Shown here: positions 8,601-15,373 of the stretch, piece by piece
Position numbering within the stretch: the first letter of the stretch is position 1
Layout of the letters: each line of letters begins with the position of its first letter
Origin: a virus
IMG/VR virus record: IMGVR_UViG_3300046787_000143
Span: 1 to 21,158 of that record
Reading direction: 5' to 3' (one strand)
DNA: 21,158 bases
Translations under genes and position numbers: made by a program
The notes under the pieces: model-generated
What the model was told of the DNA's origin: nothing
Seen by the model: only the letters and a program-made list of their open reading frames with translations
Database searches by the model: none

Positions 8601-11600
8601 GTAGTTCAGTTGAGAGATACTGATTACGAAGAAGTAACTGCTATTACAGATAAATTGCGATTATCAGAATATATCGAAAAAAAAAAATTAAGTGAAAAGC
8701 TAACACATTCTAATTTAGATAGTGTTGAAAAATATGCAGATAGAGAATTAGACCCTGCTGATATTGAATTTAGTAATCACTTTTTCGATAGAGTAAATGA
8801 TACTCGTAATGGTAAAGAAATATCAGAACCAGAACTAACTGGTTTTTTTAAAAGATTAGCAAGACACAAAAAAGAATTCTTATCATTTTTAGATAAATAC
8901 AATCAAATTGTAGTTAAAGATGACAGAAGTAATATCAATATTCCATTTGTAAAAATGGCAAATAAAGTTATTGCTAAAACTGTAATGAGAAAAGGTGATT
9001 TTCAAACATCATCTCCTACAATCGTAAATGAAATTACACAAGGTTTATATGCAGGAACTCTTAAAATTGGTGGTAAGCCAGTTGAGATTGAAGTTGAATT
9101 GTTAGGAGCAGATAATAAAACAAAAGAGTTTTTAACAAAGATAATTCACATAGATAAAGAATATCAACACAAATTACCTATTGGTTCTACATTCAGAATA
9201 CCGGCAAGAATATTCAGATTACCTGGTGGCGGATGGCACAAAATCAAATCATCTGCATTTAATGAAGCAATAACATCAAAAACTCATAAAGCAGATACAA
9301 CTGCTGATAAACAGTTTACACAACATCATAAATCATCAATGTATGCACCAGATTACGGTTATCCTGCGGAATTTGATACTTACGATTTTGATGATAATGT
9401 TGGAAAAAAGAAACCAGGATTTCAAACGGACACAAAAGATAAAGAAGATAGAGGATACGAACCTGTAAAGGAAGAAACTGCACCTGAAATTATAAAAGAT
9501 TTAGATAAGGTAAGACACGATTTGATTAAAAAGGTAGATGTTTTAATTGCTAAAAAGAAAAAACTTTACTCTAATGTTGATATTGAATCACCGATGAGTG
9601 CAGAAGAAAAACAATTGGATAAAGATATACAATCTATATTTTCACAAATTCAACAGATAATTCTTAAAAAGAGAAGTTTAAAAGAATCTTTAAACGAAGG
9701 CATTCAATGGGAAGCTGATGTATTCACTCGTTGTATGCAAGGTCAATTACCACTTTCACTTAATATAGTAAAAAAATTAGTAGACCCAATAGTTACAAAA
9801 TCATTGCATGTAACGGATATTGCAAATTTACCAAAAGTAGCAGCATTAGAAGGAACTAAAAAATCAATTTCTACATTTAATAAAACTACTAAATGGGGAA
9901 AAATTGCGCAAGGTAAAGGATTATGGACGGAAGGTGGTGTAATTGTATCATTATCGGGTGTTGTATTAGCACAAAGTATAATGGACTTGTGGACTAGACC
10001 CGATAAGCAAGGTAGAAGATGGGTAGAGCCAGGAACTGTAATATCTGGCTTAGGAAGAAGTGTAGGGCAAGTATTTGAATTTGCACCACATTTAGAACCA
10101 TTTAAGAAAAGATGGTTGAATTTACAAAGATATGAAACGGCAGAAGAAAAGATTGAATTTACACCGGAGGAAAAAAATAAGTTCATAAGAGATTATTTTG
10201 AAGCAGCGGAAAAGTATATGCTGAGTAAGAAAAAAGAATTTCAAGACCAATATTTAAATTCTAACAAATTATATTATGATGTTGATTGGAATGAAGTAGT
10301 TCTTACGAATATTAAAATCGAAAAGATTTTAGTTATTCCATCGGTTGTAAAAACCAAAACAAAAGTTGGAACTTGGGAATGGGATACCAAAGATGAAGCA
10401 GATAAACAAAGAGAAATAGATAAAATAAAACAAAAATACAGAAATGTAGAGGTTGCTAAAAATGAGGCTGATATTGAAAACTTTATCAACAATAATGGTG
10501 GTCAAGTAATACATGAAAATATAAATAAAACCAAATCTATATTATCGGAAGGTGGTGCATACGGACACATGTCTCACCCGTTTGATGATATGAAATTAAC
10601 TTTCGGTGATTTAAAAAATATTATCAGAGGAGCACTTACAGGTAATTTAGAATTAACAAGAGAGAAAACAGATGGGCAAGCATTAGCAATCAGTTGGAAA
10701 AATGGTAGATTGATTGCAGCAAGAAACAAAGGACACTTACAAAATGCAGGAGCAAATGCTATGGGTATTGAAGATGTTGCATCAAAGTTTGCAGGTAGAG
10801 GTGGATTAACCGATGCTTACAACTTTGCTATGAAAGATTTATCAGCAGCAATTAGTGGTTTGACAGAGGCACAGAGAACGAAGATATTTAATGAAGGTAA
10901 GTGTTTTATGAACTTAGAAGTTATCTGGCCTACATCGGTAAATGTGATACCTTACGGACAACCCTTATTAGTATTCCACAACACAACTTGCTACGATGAA
11001 AGTGGTAAAGCAGTTGGTGCTGACCAATCGGCAGCTACCAAATTAGCAGGAATGATTAAGCAAATAAACGGAAACGTTCAATCGAAATATACGATACAAG
11101 GACCTCCGGTAACAAACTTACCTAAAACGGAAGAGTTGAGTTCTAAACAAAATAAATACATAACTCAATTACAAAGATTACAACACGTTTTCCAATTATC
11201 GGATAGAGCAGGTGTTGCAGAATATCATCAGGCTTGGTGGGAAGATTTTATAAATAAGAGTGGTGTTAAATTACAAAAGTTAGAAAAAGAAGCTCTTATT
11301 AGAAGATGGGCATTTGGAGATAAAGGTTTCCGTTTAAATACTATTTCTGATAAAGAAGCACAAGAATGGGCAATAAAAAATGATAAGGTAAATGTAGCAT
11401 CCCAACAAAAAGAAAATATCAGACCATTTGAAGAGATATTTTTAGGAGTAGGTGCAGATGTTCTTTCATTTATGAGTTCTGTTCTTACTGTAAATCCAGA
11501 AACGGCAATTCGTAGTATGGCAGATAGATTAGAAGCAACTGCTGAAAAAGTAAGAGGTAGTGGTGATGTATCTAAAATTGCTAAATTGGAAATGGAATTG

Positions 11601-11738
11601 ACTAGATTAGCTAGTATTGGTGGCAAGGATAAAATAGTTCCAAACGAAGGTATTGTGTTTGTTTACAAAGGAAACACTTACAAACTTACAGGAACATTTG
11701 CACCATTAAATCAAATTTTAGGTATATTTTACGAATAA
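5658..11738 (+). CDS. Giant multidomain phage protein: NMNAT-like, HExxH peptidase-like and KxDG ligase-like domains (probable polyprotein)
   Basis: A 2026-residue protein. Residues 14-185 form an HxGH nucleotidyltransferase domain: GRFQPFHSGH at 20-29 and ISGTDVR at 147-153, as in NMN adenylyltransferases. A region rich in Lys, Pro, Gln and Gly follows (about 190-400), then an Ala/Gly-rich hydrophobic stretch (about 518-611). A metallopeptidase-like motif HEMVH is at 749-753 with a possible third ligand Glu776 (VENQAHAVAG). The segments at about 870-960 and 1020-1110 are unassigned. A Lys-rich coiled coil is at about 1273-1345. Residues 1631-2026 carry the nucleotidyltransferase/ligase motifs KTDG (Lys1670), LEVIW (Glu1754), EGIVF (Glu1997) and YKLTG (Lys2009). 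LxE sites at 189, 253, 1347 and 1631 resemble T4 prohead-protease sites. It lies beside head genes, so packaging and processing in the head is plausible. The start at 5658 places Met 13 residues before the first strand. Confidence 0.85.
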   Translation: MNLKEVDKPEVKNTVVVYSGRFQPFHSGHYISYLKLCKKFGKNNVYIGTSNDTSYPKSPFNFNEKVKIMTKMFGVPSDKIVQVRNPYAPKEILSSFDGKTTQYIAAVGEKDADRLKGKYFKPYNGKAGYGYEEIGYVYPVPAESNAISGTDVRNWLGNGGEEEKKKGFLKAYPKFDKDIFNMITGKLNESVNTEPSSALRPEPHPTRHETEHPEDEKKAFDGNKAPYDPIGEIINEYITNEMFEEFIQNYLGEAPNANLDQDISYTDTKGKPKKIKARSALRLPKDHPAHIQAAKLVGNDKGAKMAKGPADVPANEPKKKEEPGKAATQAAKPSVPGQPVKQGQTPQGKADKAGTPTDKGGAEAGGSPQQADPQKLKGAELKSDAEKKQDKEKGFFGKWGDKFKEEVKEINDTIKNFLDEDEAHAAEEGHDPHSETRKGWKEKATDFISKMPANIAKHLLKVAKDKVHQVKNTGRGIQSLAVSLSQGKGLKLGYFKDRDGQWKHSDREAERQKKAMKSTAYDIAITAAAVVGAGAFAAGKTAFLAGKGLSGVASSAAHGGIETIAHGAGAFLNHMAVDFGKHCWKESIFMAAGAGHGEAAKLAMGAGLVGESVYKNFINEEEETKQNAMAYGEMLKQTLERMNTFEPSPKQYLDMLKSYAATKQKGNLDKMIGSVNENLSDSKKSNIQNFIEYGTKRLKLKEQPRISFIEGEEYAHAQSSLGGYNPQTKEIYVAVEGRLTADILRTLAHEMVHRKQDELGLVGDPVKAGADGSPVENQAHAVAGILMREYGRLNKQIYTEVSNVGTANTADVPDGAFIKKGKKRTLDADKGEAWYSNGGYTQTDFPKADAIFGDEDGEERTVKYTIKNLPDVEYVETDFFKEDINIDVDKGDTVLMGKFKNKKTTVKDIGTDDHGMPTINGKKATTFRIPRGSDQNVFDEVTTNDWHFKAIMKLYDKSNSFGKKKIGVAVCKDPNASRRDIVVQLRDTDYEEVTAITDKLRLSEYIEKKKLSEKLTHSNLDSVEKYADRELDPADIEFSNHFFDRVNDTRNGKEISEPELTGFFKRLARHKKEFLSFLDKYNQIVVKDDRSNINIPFVKMANKVIAKTVMRKGDFQTSSPTIVNEITQGLYAGTLKIGGKPVEIEVELLGADNKTKEFLTKIIHIDKEYQHKLPIGSTFRIPARIFRLPGGGWHKIKSSAFNEAITSKTHKADTTADKQFTQHHKSSMYAPDYGYPAEFDTYDFDDNVGKKKPGFQTDTKDKEDRGYEPVKEETAPEIIKDLDKVRHDLIKKVDVLIAKKKKLYSNVDIESPMSAEEKQLDKDIQSIFSQIQQIILKKRSLKESLNEGIQWEADVFTRCMQGQLPLSLNIVKKLVDPIVTKSLHVTDIANLPKVAALEGTKKSISTFNKTTKWGKIAQGKGLWTEGGVIVSLSGVVLAQSIMDLWTRPDKQGRRWVEPGTVISGLGRSVGQVFEFAPHLEPFKKRWLNLQRYETAEEKIEFTPEEKNKFIRDYFEAAEKYMLSKKKEFQDQYLNSNKLYYDVDWNEVVLTNIKIEKILVIPSVVKTKTKVGTWEWDTKDEADKQREIDKIKQKYRNVEVAKNEADIENFINNNGGQVIHENINKTKSILSEGGAYGHMSHPFDDMKLTFGDLKNIIRGALTGNLELTREKTDGQALAISWKNGRLIAARNKGHLQNAGANAMGIEDVASKFAGRGGLTDAYNFAMKDLSAAISGLTEAQRTKIFNEGKCFMNLEVIWPTSVNVIPYGQPLLVFHNTTCYDESGKAVGADQSAATKLAGMIKQINGNVQSKYTIQGPPVTNLPKTEELSSKQNKYITQLQRLQHVFQLSDRAGVAEYHQAWWEDFINKSGVKLQKLEKEALIRRWAFGDKGFRLNTISDKEAQEWAIKNDKVNVASQQKENIRPFEEIFLGVGADVLSFMSSVLTVNPETAIRSMADRLEATAEKVRGSGDVSKIAKLEMELTRLASIGGKDKIVPNEGIVFVYKGNTYKLTGTFAPLNQILGIFYE
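8677..8687 (+). other. Run of 11 adenines inside the 2026-residue gene (possible slippage site)
   Basis: The A-run encodes Lys1008-Lys1010 and the end of Glu1007, just before LSE (1011-1013). Adding one A gives Ile-Lys-stop; removing one gives Asn-stop. Either slip would therefore yield a roughly 1010-residue N-terminal product. Runs this long are known slippage sites for RNA polymerase in AT-rich genomes. It is the longest A-run I found in the window; function is inferred only. Confidence 0.3.
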
Positions 11739-11749
11739 AATTTAATATA

Positions 11750-11757
11750 TATAAATA
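11750..11757 (+). promoter_or_regulatory. TATAAATA in the AT-only gap before the Cys4/coiled-coil gene
   Basis: The 46-base gap between 11738 and 11785 is almost purely A/T and contains TATAAATA, identical to the T4 late-promoter box and the reverse complement of the boxes used elsewhere here. It ends 27 bases before the ATG at 11785. In such AT-rich DNA it may be chance, so confidence is low. Confidence 0.25.
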
Positions 11758-11784
11758 TATAAAAGGTTACTAACAAAATAAATT

Positions 11785-12453
11785 ATGGCAAAAAGAAAAA
11801 GTTTTGAAGAAACGAATAAGTTTATCCATCCAACCCGTAAAAAAATTATAGATACGGTATTTGGTAGAGATGATGATAATCAAAAAACTTTTGGTTACGA
11901 AAAACAAAGTGAAAAAAAGAGAGAAGTTGGTGAACGATGGGTAGATGCCGAAGGTAAAGAGTGGGAGCAAAAGGAAGGGTATAAAACCAATGTTACTAAA
12001 ATGGATGAGGTTAGAGCTTACTTACAGAAAATAAGTAAGTGTTCAGCAGAAGATTGTAAAACTATAAAATATAGTAGTGCTGATAAAAAGTTAATCGTTA
12101 AAACGGGTTTATGTGCAACTTGTTTGGCAAAGCAGGAAAGTGTTTTAAGGGCAGATGGAACTTGGCCTTTTTATGAGGATTACAAAATGACATTGAATAA
12201 ATTAGGTTATGTTAGAGATTTGAAAGCTCAATTTGAGGAGGCATTAAGTGGTATTAACACTCAATTACAAATGGTAAATGAGGATGGTTCACTTTCCAAT
12301 TGGCAATGGGATGTTGATATTGAGGAAGTAAAACAAAATCTACGAAATGATATTGATGGTGCTTACAACGCAATTGAAGAGTTGTTAGAACGTAGAATAG
12401 CATTAGAAGATAAGTTACGAGAGTTACATCACGCAGAACTTATAAAAAATTAA
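11785..12453 (+). CDS. Cys4/coiled-coil protein upstream of terminase, unknown function
   Basis: A 222-residue protein. The N-terminus is basic and polar (about 1-70). A possible zinc site has four cysteines at 86, 91, 110 and 113 (CX4C then CX2C in GLCATCLAK). The C-terminal half is helical, ending in a charged coiled coil (about 170-220, IEELLERRIALEDKLREL). T4 encodes its small terminase subunit just before the large one, and small terminases have coiled-coil oligomerisation regions, so a packaging or DNA-recognition role is possible. However, one gene separates it from the terminase and no helix-turn-helix is evident, so I leave it unassigned. The next gene begins five bases after its stop. 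Translation starts after an A/T-only leader without Shine-Dalgarno bases. Confidence 0.75.
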   Translation: MAKRKSFEETNKFIHPTRKKIIDTVFGRDDDNQKTFGYEKQSEKKREVGERWVDAEGKEWEQKEGYKTNVTKMDEVRAYLQKISKCSAEDCKTIKYSSADKKLIVKTGLCATCLAKQESVLRADGTWPFYEDYKMTLNKLGYVRDLKAQFEEALSGINTQLQMVNEDGSLSNWQWDVDIEEVKQNLRNDIDGAYNAIEELLERRIALEDKLRELHHAELIKN

Positions 12454-12457
12454 AACT

Positions 12458-13078
12458 ATGATGAAGTTATTTAGCTTTCAGAACATTATTATCATTGCAT
12501 TAGTATCGTTTGTGTTATACAAACAATGTAGTGTTGCAGATAAAGAAATCAAAACTATAAAAGTTGATGGTAAAAATTATGAATTGCTAAAACATCAAGT
12601 AGAAACTCTTACGGTTGTAAAACCTACTGTAAAATATTTAAAAGGTGATGAAATTTATCACGAAACAGTTGTAGAGAAAAATGTAGAAGTGCCAGTTTAT
12701 ATAAAAGCAGATACGGAGAGAATTTTAAAAGATTATCACGCAAAAGTTTTATACAAAGATAGATTGGTATTGAATGATGGATTAGGTGTAATTGATTTAG
12801 TTGATACTATATCCAAAAATAAAATCATCGGTAGAAAATGGAATGCTCAAATAAATGAGAGAACTATTACCGATACAAAAATTGTAAAAGAACTTCCAAA
12901 AAACCAAGTTTATATTGGGGCACAAGGTGTGATGGGTAATTCTACTGTAATGGTTGGACCTCAAATAACTTTTAAAACAAAGAAAGATAATTTATATGGT
13001 GTAAATTTCTTTTTAGATGCTAATGGTAACAAATACTACGGTGCATCTATTGGTTGGAAGATTAGATTGAAAAAATAA
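12458..13078 (+). CDS. Membrane-anchored exported phage protein, unknown function
   Basis: A 206-residue protein with one N-terminal hydrophobic helix (about residues 9-21, NIIIIALVSFVLY) preceded by one Lys, so it is likely a signal anchor with the rest outside the cytoplasm. Cys24 follows the helix, but YKQC is not a lipobox. The middle is a charged helix or coiled stretch (about 30-100). The C-terminus (about 150-206) has alternating Gly and aromatic strands (YIGAQGVMG, YGVNFF, YYGASIGWKI) that look beta-rich. A single membrane anchor plus a periplasmic part is the layout of an inner-membrane spanin or similar lysis or surface protein, but the beta-rich end is unlike typical i-spanins. Two start codons are adjacent (ATGATG). 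Its stop is one base before the terminase start. Confidence 0.75.
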   Translation: MMKLFSFQNIIIIALVSFVLYKQCSVADKEIKTIKVDGKNYELLKHQVETLTVVKPTVKYLKGDEIYHETVVEKNVEVPVYIKADTERILKDYHAKVLYKDRLVLNDGLGVIDLVDTISKNKIIGRKWNAQINERTITDTKIVKELPKNQVYIGAQGVMGNSTVMVGPQITFKTKKDNLYGVNFFLDANGNKYYGASIGWKIRLKK

Positions 13079-13079
13079 T

Positions 13080-14687
13080 ATGGCAGTTCAAGGACAACCA
13101 AAAAAGAGTCTGAAAGAGATAATATCAGACGAATATCGTAAATGTAGTTTAGACCCCATTTACTTTATGAAAAAGTATTGTGTTATCCAACACCCAACTA
13201 GGGGTAAAATACCATTTCACTTATATCCGTTTCAGGAAAACTGTTTAACAGATTTTAAACAAGACCGTTTTAATATCATCCTTAAATCTCGTCAGTTGGG
13301 TTTATCAACTCTATCTGCGGGATTTATTCTTTGGAAGATGTTATTTAATCAAGACTTTAATGCATTGGTTATTGCAACCAAAGTAACGGTTGCAAAGAAC
13401 TTGGTTGAAAAGGTTAGAGTAATGCACGATTTATTACCGGTTTGGTTGAGAGATGGTGGCAACTCTTCGGTTGAAGATAACAAACTATCACTTAAATTAA
13501 AGAACGGTTCGCAGGTTAAAGCAATTGCATCTTCACCTGATGCAGGTCGTTCGGAAGCCTTATCACTATTGGTTGTGGATGAGGCAGCATTTATTAGAGA
13601 TATTGATGAGATTTGGTTATCGGCACAATCTACTCTATCAACGGGTGGTTCGGCAATTGTATTATCTACACCAAATGGTATTGGTAACTGGTTTCACAAA
13701 ATGTGGGTAGAGGGAGAGAGTGGAACAAACGGTTTTAATTGTATCAATCTCCATTGGACAGTTCACCCAGAAAGAAATCAAGCTTGGAGAGATGAACAAA
13801 CTCGTATTTTGGGAGCAAAGGGTGCAGCACAAGAATGTGATTGTGACTTTGTTGGTTCAGGTGCTACGGTAATCGAACCCGAATTATTAACTTGGTATAA
13901 GAACACTTATGTTATGGAGCCAGTTGAGAAAGCAGGGTTCGATAGAAATCTATGGAAATGGGAATATCCAAACTACAATAAACAATATATGGTTGTAGCT
14001 GACGTTGCCCGTGGAGATGGAGCCGATTATTCAACTGCACAAGTTTTAGATATAGAGGATTGTTCTCAGGTTGCAGAATATAGAGGCAAGATTGACACAA
14101 AAGATTTTGGAAATTTCCTAACTGCATTGGCAACTGAATATAATAATGCACTTTTAGTAGTAGAAAACTCAAACATAGGTTGGGCATGTATTCAGCAGAT
14201 TATAGATAGAGGATACCAAAATCTATTCTATATGAGTAATGACCTAAAATATATAGATGTTGAAAGACAGATGAGTAACAAATATTACAGAGATGAAAAG
14301 CAAATGGTAGCTGGTTTCTCTACAACATCTAAAACTCGTCCTCTTATTATTTCGGCATTAGATACATATATGAATGATAGAGATATTCTCATTCGTAGTA
14401 GTAGATTGATTGATGAATTATTTACATTTGTTTGGCAAGGTGGTAGAGCAGAAGCAATGAAAGGATACAATGATGACTTGGTAATGGCATTGGGTATTGG
14501 ATTGTGGGTTCGTAATACCGCACTTCGTCTAAGACAAGAAGGAATAGATTTAACTAAAAATATGTTGAATTCCACAACGGTAAATCATTATCAGGGTGTG
14601 ATTTCAACTGGTTATTTAAAACAAAACCCATACGAAATGGAAGTGGGTAGAGGAGAGACTGAAAATTTAACTTGGTTACTTCGGTAA
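13080..14687 (+). CDS. terL: Terminase large subunit (T4 gp17-like DNA packaging motor)
   Basis: A 535-residue ATPase-nuclease that drives DNA into the prohead and cuts the concatemer. The ATPase domain has a Walker A variant SRQLGLST (70-77), Walker B LLVVDEA (164-169, Asp167 and Glu168) and the coupling motif STPNG (196-200). The RNase H-like nuclease domain shows the three acidic positions: Asp308 in VVADVARGDGADYS, Glu362 in LLVVENSNIG, and Asp465/Asp466 in YNDDLVMAL. This matches the order in T4 gp17 (Asp401, Glu458, Asp542), and the protein is close to its usual length. The gene begins one base after the preceding stop and ends before a probable promoter at 14672-14703. The T4-like set continues with portal and prohead protease downstream. 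Confidence 0.97.
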   Translation: MAVQGQPKKSLKEIISDEYRKCSLDPIYFMKKYCVIQHPTRGKIPFHLYPFQENCLTDFKQDRFNIILKSRQLGLSTLSAGFILWKMLFNQDFNALVIATKVTVAKNLVEKVRVMHDLLPVWLRDGGNSSVEDNKLSLKLKNGSQVKAIASSPDAGRSEALSLLVVDEAAFIRDIDEIWLSAQSTLSTGGSAIVLSTPNGIGNWFHKMWVEGESGTNGFNCINLHWTVHPERNQAWRDEQTRILGAKGAAQECDCDFVGSGATVIEPELLTWYKNTYVMEPVEKAGFDRNLWKWEYPNYNKQYMVVADVARGDGADYSTAQVLDIEDCSQVAEYRGKIDTKDFGNFLTALATEYNNALLVVENSNIGWACIQQIIDRGYQNLFYMSNDLKYIDVERQMSNKYYRDEKQMVAGFSTTSKTRPLIISALDTYMNDRDILIRSSRLIDELFTFVWQGGRAEAMKGYNDDLVMALGIGLWVRNTALRLRQEGIDLTKNMLNSTTVNHYQGVISTGYLKQNPYEMEVGRGETENLTWLLR

Positions 14688-14703
14688 TTTTTATATATTT
14701 ATA
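14672..14703 (+). promoter_or_regulatory. Probable promoter: TTG, 19-base spacer, TAtaTTTATA
   Basis: TTG (14672-14674) lies 19 bases before TATATTTATA (14694-14703), matching the Bacteroidota vegetative layout (TTG then TAnnTTTG) except that the last G is A. The start codon of the repeat protein lies 24 bases after the box. The TTG is inside the terminase coding end. Confidence 0.5.
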
Positions 14704-14727
14704 GGTTGGATATAACATATTTTTAAA

Positions 14728-15315
14728 ATGGATTTAACTAAAATACTCAAAGAATTAGAAAACCCTTGTTGGAAAGGATATGAGATGGTTGGAATGAAAG
14801 AAAAGGACGGTAGAGAAGTCCCTAACTGTGTTCCGGTATCAGAAGATAAAGGACCTTGTTGGAAAGGTTATCAGCAAGTTGGTATGAAGGAGAAAGATGG
14901 TAGACAAGTTCCAAATTGTGTGCCTGTAAGTGAAGATATTAATTCTGATGATGATGTAAACTATGGTATAGTTGAACCAGAAGAATATGATGTTGAGGAT
15001 GAAGATATGGAAGACTTCATTTCATTTATGAGAGGATATGATAAAAACTTAAATGAAGGATGTCAATGTTTAAGAGAAGCTGAATATCAAGGTAGAGAGG
15101 TTCAATTGGGTAAACCAATGGCAGGTGATGTGAAGAAATTCAAAGTATATGTTAAAAATCCAGCTGGTAACGTTGTAAAAGTAAACTTTGGTCAAAAGGG
15201 AGTTAAAATTAAAAAGAACAATCCGGATAGAAGAAGAAGTTTCAGAGCAAGACACAATTGTGACCAACCAGGTCCGAGACATAAGGCAAGATATTGGTCT
15301 TGCAGAAAGTGGTAA
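14728..15315 (+). CDS. Phage protein with CWKGY...VPNCVP repeats and C-terminal ARHNC...YWSC domain
   Basis: A 195-residue protein. Two 30-residue tandem units (residues 13-42 and 43-72) each contain PCWKGY, VGMKEKDGR, VPNCVP and SED. An acidic linker follows (about 70-105). The C-terminal domain (about 120-195) has VYVKNPAGNVVKVNFG, then a basic stretch ending in SFRARHNC, PGPRHKARYWSCRKW. The two Cys per repeat plus Cys, His and Trp at the end suggest metal-binding or disulfide-like knuckles. I recognise both parts as recurring in uncharacterised proteins of marine and other T4-like phages near the portal, but no function is established. The N-terminus MDLTKILKEL resembles short amphipathic leaders in neighbouring head genes. 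It is transcribed from the probable promoter just upstream. Confidence 0.85.
   Translation: MDLTKILKELENPCWKGYEMVGMKEKDGREVPNCVPVSEDKGPCWKGYQQVGMKEKDGRQVPNCVPVSEDINSDDDVNYGIVEPEEYDVEDEDMEDFISFMRGYDKNLNEGCQCLREAEYQGREVQLGKPMAGDVKKFKVYVKNPAGNVVKVNFGQKGVKIKKNNPDRRRSFRARHNCDQPGPRHKARYWSCRKW
14764..14943 (+). repeat. Two tandem 90-base coding repeats
   Basis: Units at 14764-14853 and 14854-14943 encode PCWKGY-to-VPNCVPVSED twice. The protein repeats differ at only a few positions, while synonymous third positions have diverged, so the duplication is maintained by selection on protein sequence. Confidence 0.85.
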
Positions 15316-15321
15316 TAATAT

Positions 15322-15354
15322 TTGGAAATTACAAAAAAAATTATTATCTTTATA
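15322..15354 (+). promoter_or_regulatory. Probable promoter of the portal gene: TTG, 20-base spacer, TAtcTTTATA
   Basis: TTG (15322-15324) lies 20 bases before TATCTTTATA (15345-15354), again the TAnnTTTG layout with A for the final G. The box ends 19 bases before the portal ATG at 15374. The change TA-to-TC falls exactly at the nn positions, which supports the TAnnTTTATA reading over a simple TATTTATA octamer. Confidence 0.5.
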
Positions 15355-15373
15355 GATACTTTACAAATTAAAA

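Noticed and set aside
9743-10186. Open frame of 147 codons on the minus strand
   Set aside because: It lies wholly inside the strongly supported 2026-residue gene, has low-complexity Ser/Asn/Phe composition and no recognisable motif; an antisense shadow of AT-rich coding DNA.
11228-11626. Open frame of 132 codons on the minus strand
   Set aside because: Antisense to the ligase-like domain, whose motifs are in the + frame; no independent support.
13525-13710. Second + frame inside the terminase
   Set aside because: Overlaps the Walker B region in another frame, has no own leader and gives a His/Tyr/Leu-rich peptide; not a gene.
14764-14943. CRISPR-like repeat array
   Set aside because: Only two direct units, with no spacers, in frame within a protein; a coding duplication.
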